A stretch of 64,000 nt of DNA, taken from SZUA-36 sp963774415 (lineage in GTDB: Bacteria > Pseudomonadota > Gammaproteobacteria > Xanthomonadales > SZUA-36). The position numbers and the translations under genes are program-made. The stretch is from NCBI GenBank assembly GCA_963774415.1, contig CAVZEU010000001.1:124001-188000 (forward strand), given 5' to 3'. Positions 62,699 to 64,000 of the stretch are shown piece by piece (within the stretch, counting starts at the first letter, position 1; the number at the start of each line of letters is the position of its first letter). The notes below the pieces were generated by a model, which ran no database searches, was not told the origin of the DNA, and saw only the letters and a program-made list of their open reading frames with translations.

Positions 62699-62758
62699 AA
62701 CCAGACGACAGACAGAATACCAAAACCCCGCAACCACAAGGAAGCGGGGTTTTTTTTT
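62676..62758 (+). terminator. ilv transcription attenuator (antiterminator and terminator)
   Basis: The terminator is AAAACCCCGC (62722-62731), a 12-base loop, and GCGGGGTTTT (62744-62753), with nine T in a row (62750-62758). GCGGGGT also occurs at 62676-62682 inside the leader ORF, so that copy can pair with ACCCCGC (62725-62731) and block the terminator when ribosomes stall at the Val/Leu/Ile codons upstream. It ends 22 bases before ilvC. Confidence 0.88.
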
Positions 62759-62780
62759 AGCATGGCAAAGGAAGTTATCG

Positions 62781-63791
62781 ATGAAGCTATTTACACAAGA
62801 CGACGTTAAGAAGGATGCGATGGCCGGCATGACCGTTGCGGTACTCGGTTATGGCAGCCAGGGCCGGGCGCACGCGAAGAATTTGCGGGATTCCGGTTAC
62901 AAGGTCGTTATCGGCGCCCGCGCCGGTGGCCCTACCGCCCAGTCCGCGGCCGATGACGGCTTTACCGTCATGGATTTCGACGCCGCGGCCGCCGCGGCGC
63001 AACTGGTTGCCATGCTGGTACCGGACATGGCGCAGCCAGCGGTGTTCGAACAAATACGGGACAATCTCGAAGCCGGAGACACCTTGCTCTTCGCGCATGG
63101 TTTCAATATCCATTTTGGTGCAATCGAGGCACCGCCGGATATCGATGTGATCATGGTCGCACCGAAGTCGCCGGGTGACCTGGTGCGGCGTCAGTACCAG
63201 GAAGGCCGCGGCGTGCCTTGTCTGCGGGCCGTTCATCAGGACGCCAGCGGTGAGGCAGGGGCCCGTGCGCTCAGTTACGCCCACGCGATCGGCGGCACGC
63301 GGGCGGGTGTGCTGGACACGACCTTTGCCGAAGAAACGGAGACCGACCTGTTCGGTGAGCAGGCTGTGCTCTGCGGCGGTGCGTCACAATTGATCCTGCA
63401 TGGTTATGAAACCCTGGTCGAGGCGGGCTACCAACCGGAGGCTGCTTATTTCGAATGTCTGCACGAACTCAAGCTGATCGTCGACTTGATGTACGAAGGC
63501 GGCCTCAGCAAGATGTACGAGTTCATTTCCGATACGGCCTCATACGGTGATTTGGTATCGGGCCCCCGCATCCTCGACGACAGCGTCCGGCAACGCATGC
63601 GCGAAGTGCTTGCCGACATACAAAACGGCAGCTTTGCCAGGCAGTGGATGGAAGAGTACCGCGCGGGCGGTGAGCGTTACCGGGATCTGCTGCAGCAGCG
63701 CCGCGCCCACCCGATCGAATCGATTGGCGCCAAGCTGCGCGCCCGCATGGCGTGGCTGACCGGTCGGCGCAAGGAAAAACAGGCCGCTTGA
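62781..63791 (+). CDS. ilvC: Ketol-acid reductoisomerase
   Basis: This 336-residue class I (short) enzyme converts acetolactate to dihydroxyisovalerate. The Rossmann motif is VLGYGSQGRAHAKNL. The cofactor loop reads GARAGGPTAQSA, lacking the usual GS serine. The catalytic helices include FAHGFNIHFG, MVAPKSPG and DLFGEQAVLCGG (metal Asp/Glu). ATG 62781 follows GGAA at 7 bases. It is the first structural gene behind the attenuator, with ilvB 12 bases downstream. Confidence 0.96.
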   Translation: MKLFTQDDVKKDAMAGMTVAVLGYGSQGRAHAKNLRDSGYKVVIGARAGGPTAQSAADDGFTVMDFDAAAAAAQLVAMLVPDMAQPAVFEQIRDNLEAGDTLLFAHGFNIHFGAIEAPPDIDVIMVAPKSPGDLVRRQYQEGRGVPCLRAVHQDASGEAGARALSYAHAIGGTRAGVLDTTFAEETETDLFGEQAVLCGGASQLILHGYETLVEAGYQPEAAYFECLHELKLIVDLMYEGGLSKMYEFISDTASYGDLVSGPRILDDSVRQRMREVLADIQNGSFARQWMEEYRAGGERYRDLLQQRRAHPIESIGAKLRARMAWLTGRRKEKQAA

Positions 63792-63803
63792 GGGCCAACG
63801 AGG

Positions 63804-64000
63804 ATGGCATCCGTGATCAAAACAGCTGACACACCCGCGACAGCCGGCCAGGCGGAAGCGACGCCCGTCCAGAGCGGATCGCAGTTACTGATCGAAGGCC
63901 TGTTACGCAACGGGGCCCGGCATATCTTCGGCTATCCGGGCGGTGCGATCATGCCGTTGTACGATGCCCTCGTCGGTTCCGGTTTGACCCACTACCTGTG
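63804..64000 (+). CDS. ilvB: Acetolactate synthase large subunit, 5' part
   Basis: This is the ThDP-dependent enzyme making acetolactate; the 65 codons visible run off the window. After a variable polar N-terminus (residues 1 to about 25) comes GSQLLIEGLLRNGARHIFGY and PGGAIMPLYDAL, the conserved start of acetohydroxyacid synthases, with the catalytic Glu region still to come. It lies 12 bases after ilvC in the attenuated operon. Confidence 0.92.
   Translation, partial: MASVIKTADTPATAGQAEATPVQSGSQLLIEGLLRNGARHIFGYPGGAIMPLYDALVGSGLTHYL

Noticed and set aside
62880..62960. Altered ketol-acid reductoisomerase cofactor loop as evidence for NADH use
   Set aside because: The loop reads GARAGGPTAQSA and differs from the common GS type, but specificity cannot be judged reliably by eye from this region.

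Overview
The window is one GC-rich chromosomal segment from what looks like a gammaproteobacterium. The block rpoE-rseA-rseB-rseC-mucD-lepA-lepB-DUF4845-rnc-era-recO-pdxJ (44969-55571) has the gene order I know from Pseudomonas (algU-mucABCD-lepA-lepB-rnc-era-recO-pdxJ), and nagZ-hpt-MTI phosphorylase follows. Two TonB-dependent receptors, a large exported beta-propeller protein and paired exported amidohydrolases suggest a marine or sediment heterotroph, for example near Woeseiales/Chromatiales. That placement is inference only. I found no rRNA, tRNA, CRISPR array, transposase or integrase.

Layout. 1-18035 is an accessory nutrient region: NSS amino-acid symporter (partial), class V PLP enzyme, MarR regulator, TonB receptor, Asp-box propeller protein, second TonB receptor, two amidohydrolases, a divergent Nramp-like carrier, a D-lactate-dehydrogenase-like flavoenzyme and a class I aminotransferase. 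18397-20835 is a GntR/ABC-2 operon led by a small exported ORF. 20950-31061 holds housekeeping and transport genes (SSS symporter, FKBP isomerase, DUF2058, cytochrome c, Kup, MetH with an ArsR-methyltransferase regulator). 31282-36995 is the large NAD-glutamate dehydrogenase plus NAD kinase.

A foreign insert follows. A 748-bp integron gene cassette with its own attC (36996-37743) sits exactly at the nadK stop codon, beside a 5'-truncated low-GC ORF remnant. Then come a 5'-nucleotidase, an M28 peptidase-murB-pyrD chain with 4-bp overlaps, and an ALDH7 dehydrogenase. Next are the sigma-E/lepA block, rlmD-nagZ-hpt-MTIP, nhaA with a divergent winged-helix gene, a saccharopine-reductase-like gene and the start of an ilvC-ilvB operon.

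Regulatory DNA readable in the sequence includes: a sigma-E promoter before rpoE and a looser one before the FKBP gene; an inverted repeat suited to the GntR protein; a 32-bp palindrome before the ArsR-methyltransferase gene; paired identical boxes in the promoters of the propeller gene and the second TonB receptor; and a complete ilv attenuator (leader peptide, antiterminator, terminator), apparently transcribed as a leaderless message. Two gaps (18036-18396 and 38949-39294) carry diverged copies of one hairpin-rich dispersed repeat.

The most unusual items are the lone integron cassette at the nadK stop, the dispersed repeat, the leaderless ilv attenuator, a three-way-junction element at 8314-8420, a 25% GC patch inside the glutamate dehydrogenase gene, and an Nramp-like protein that lacks the metal-binding DPGN motif.
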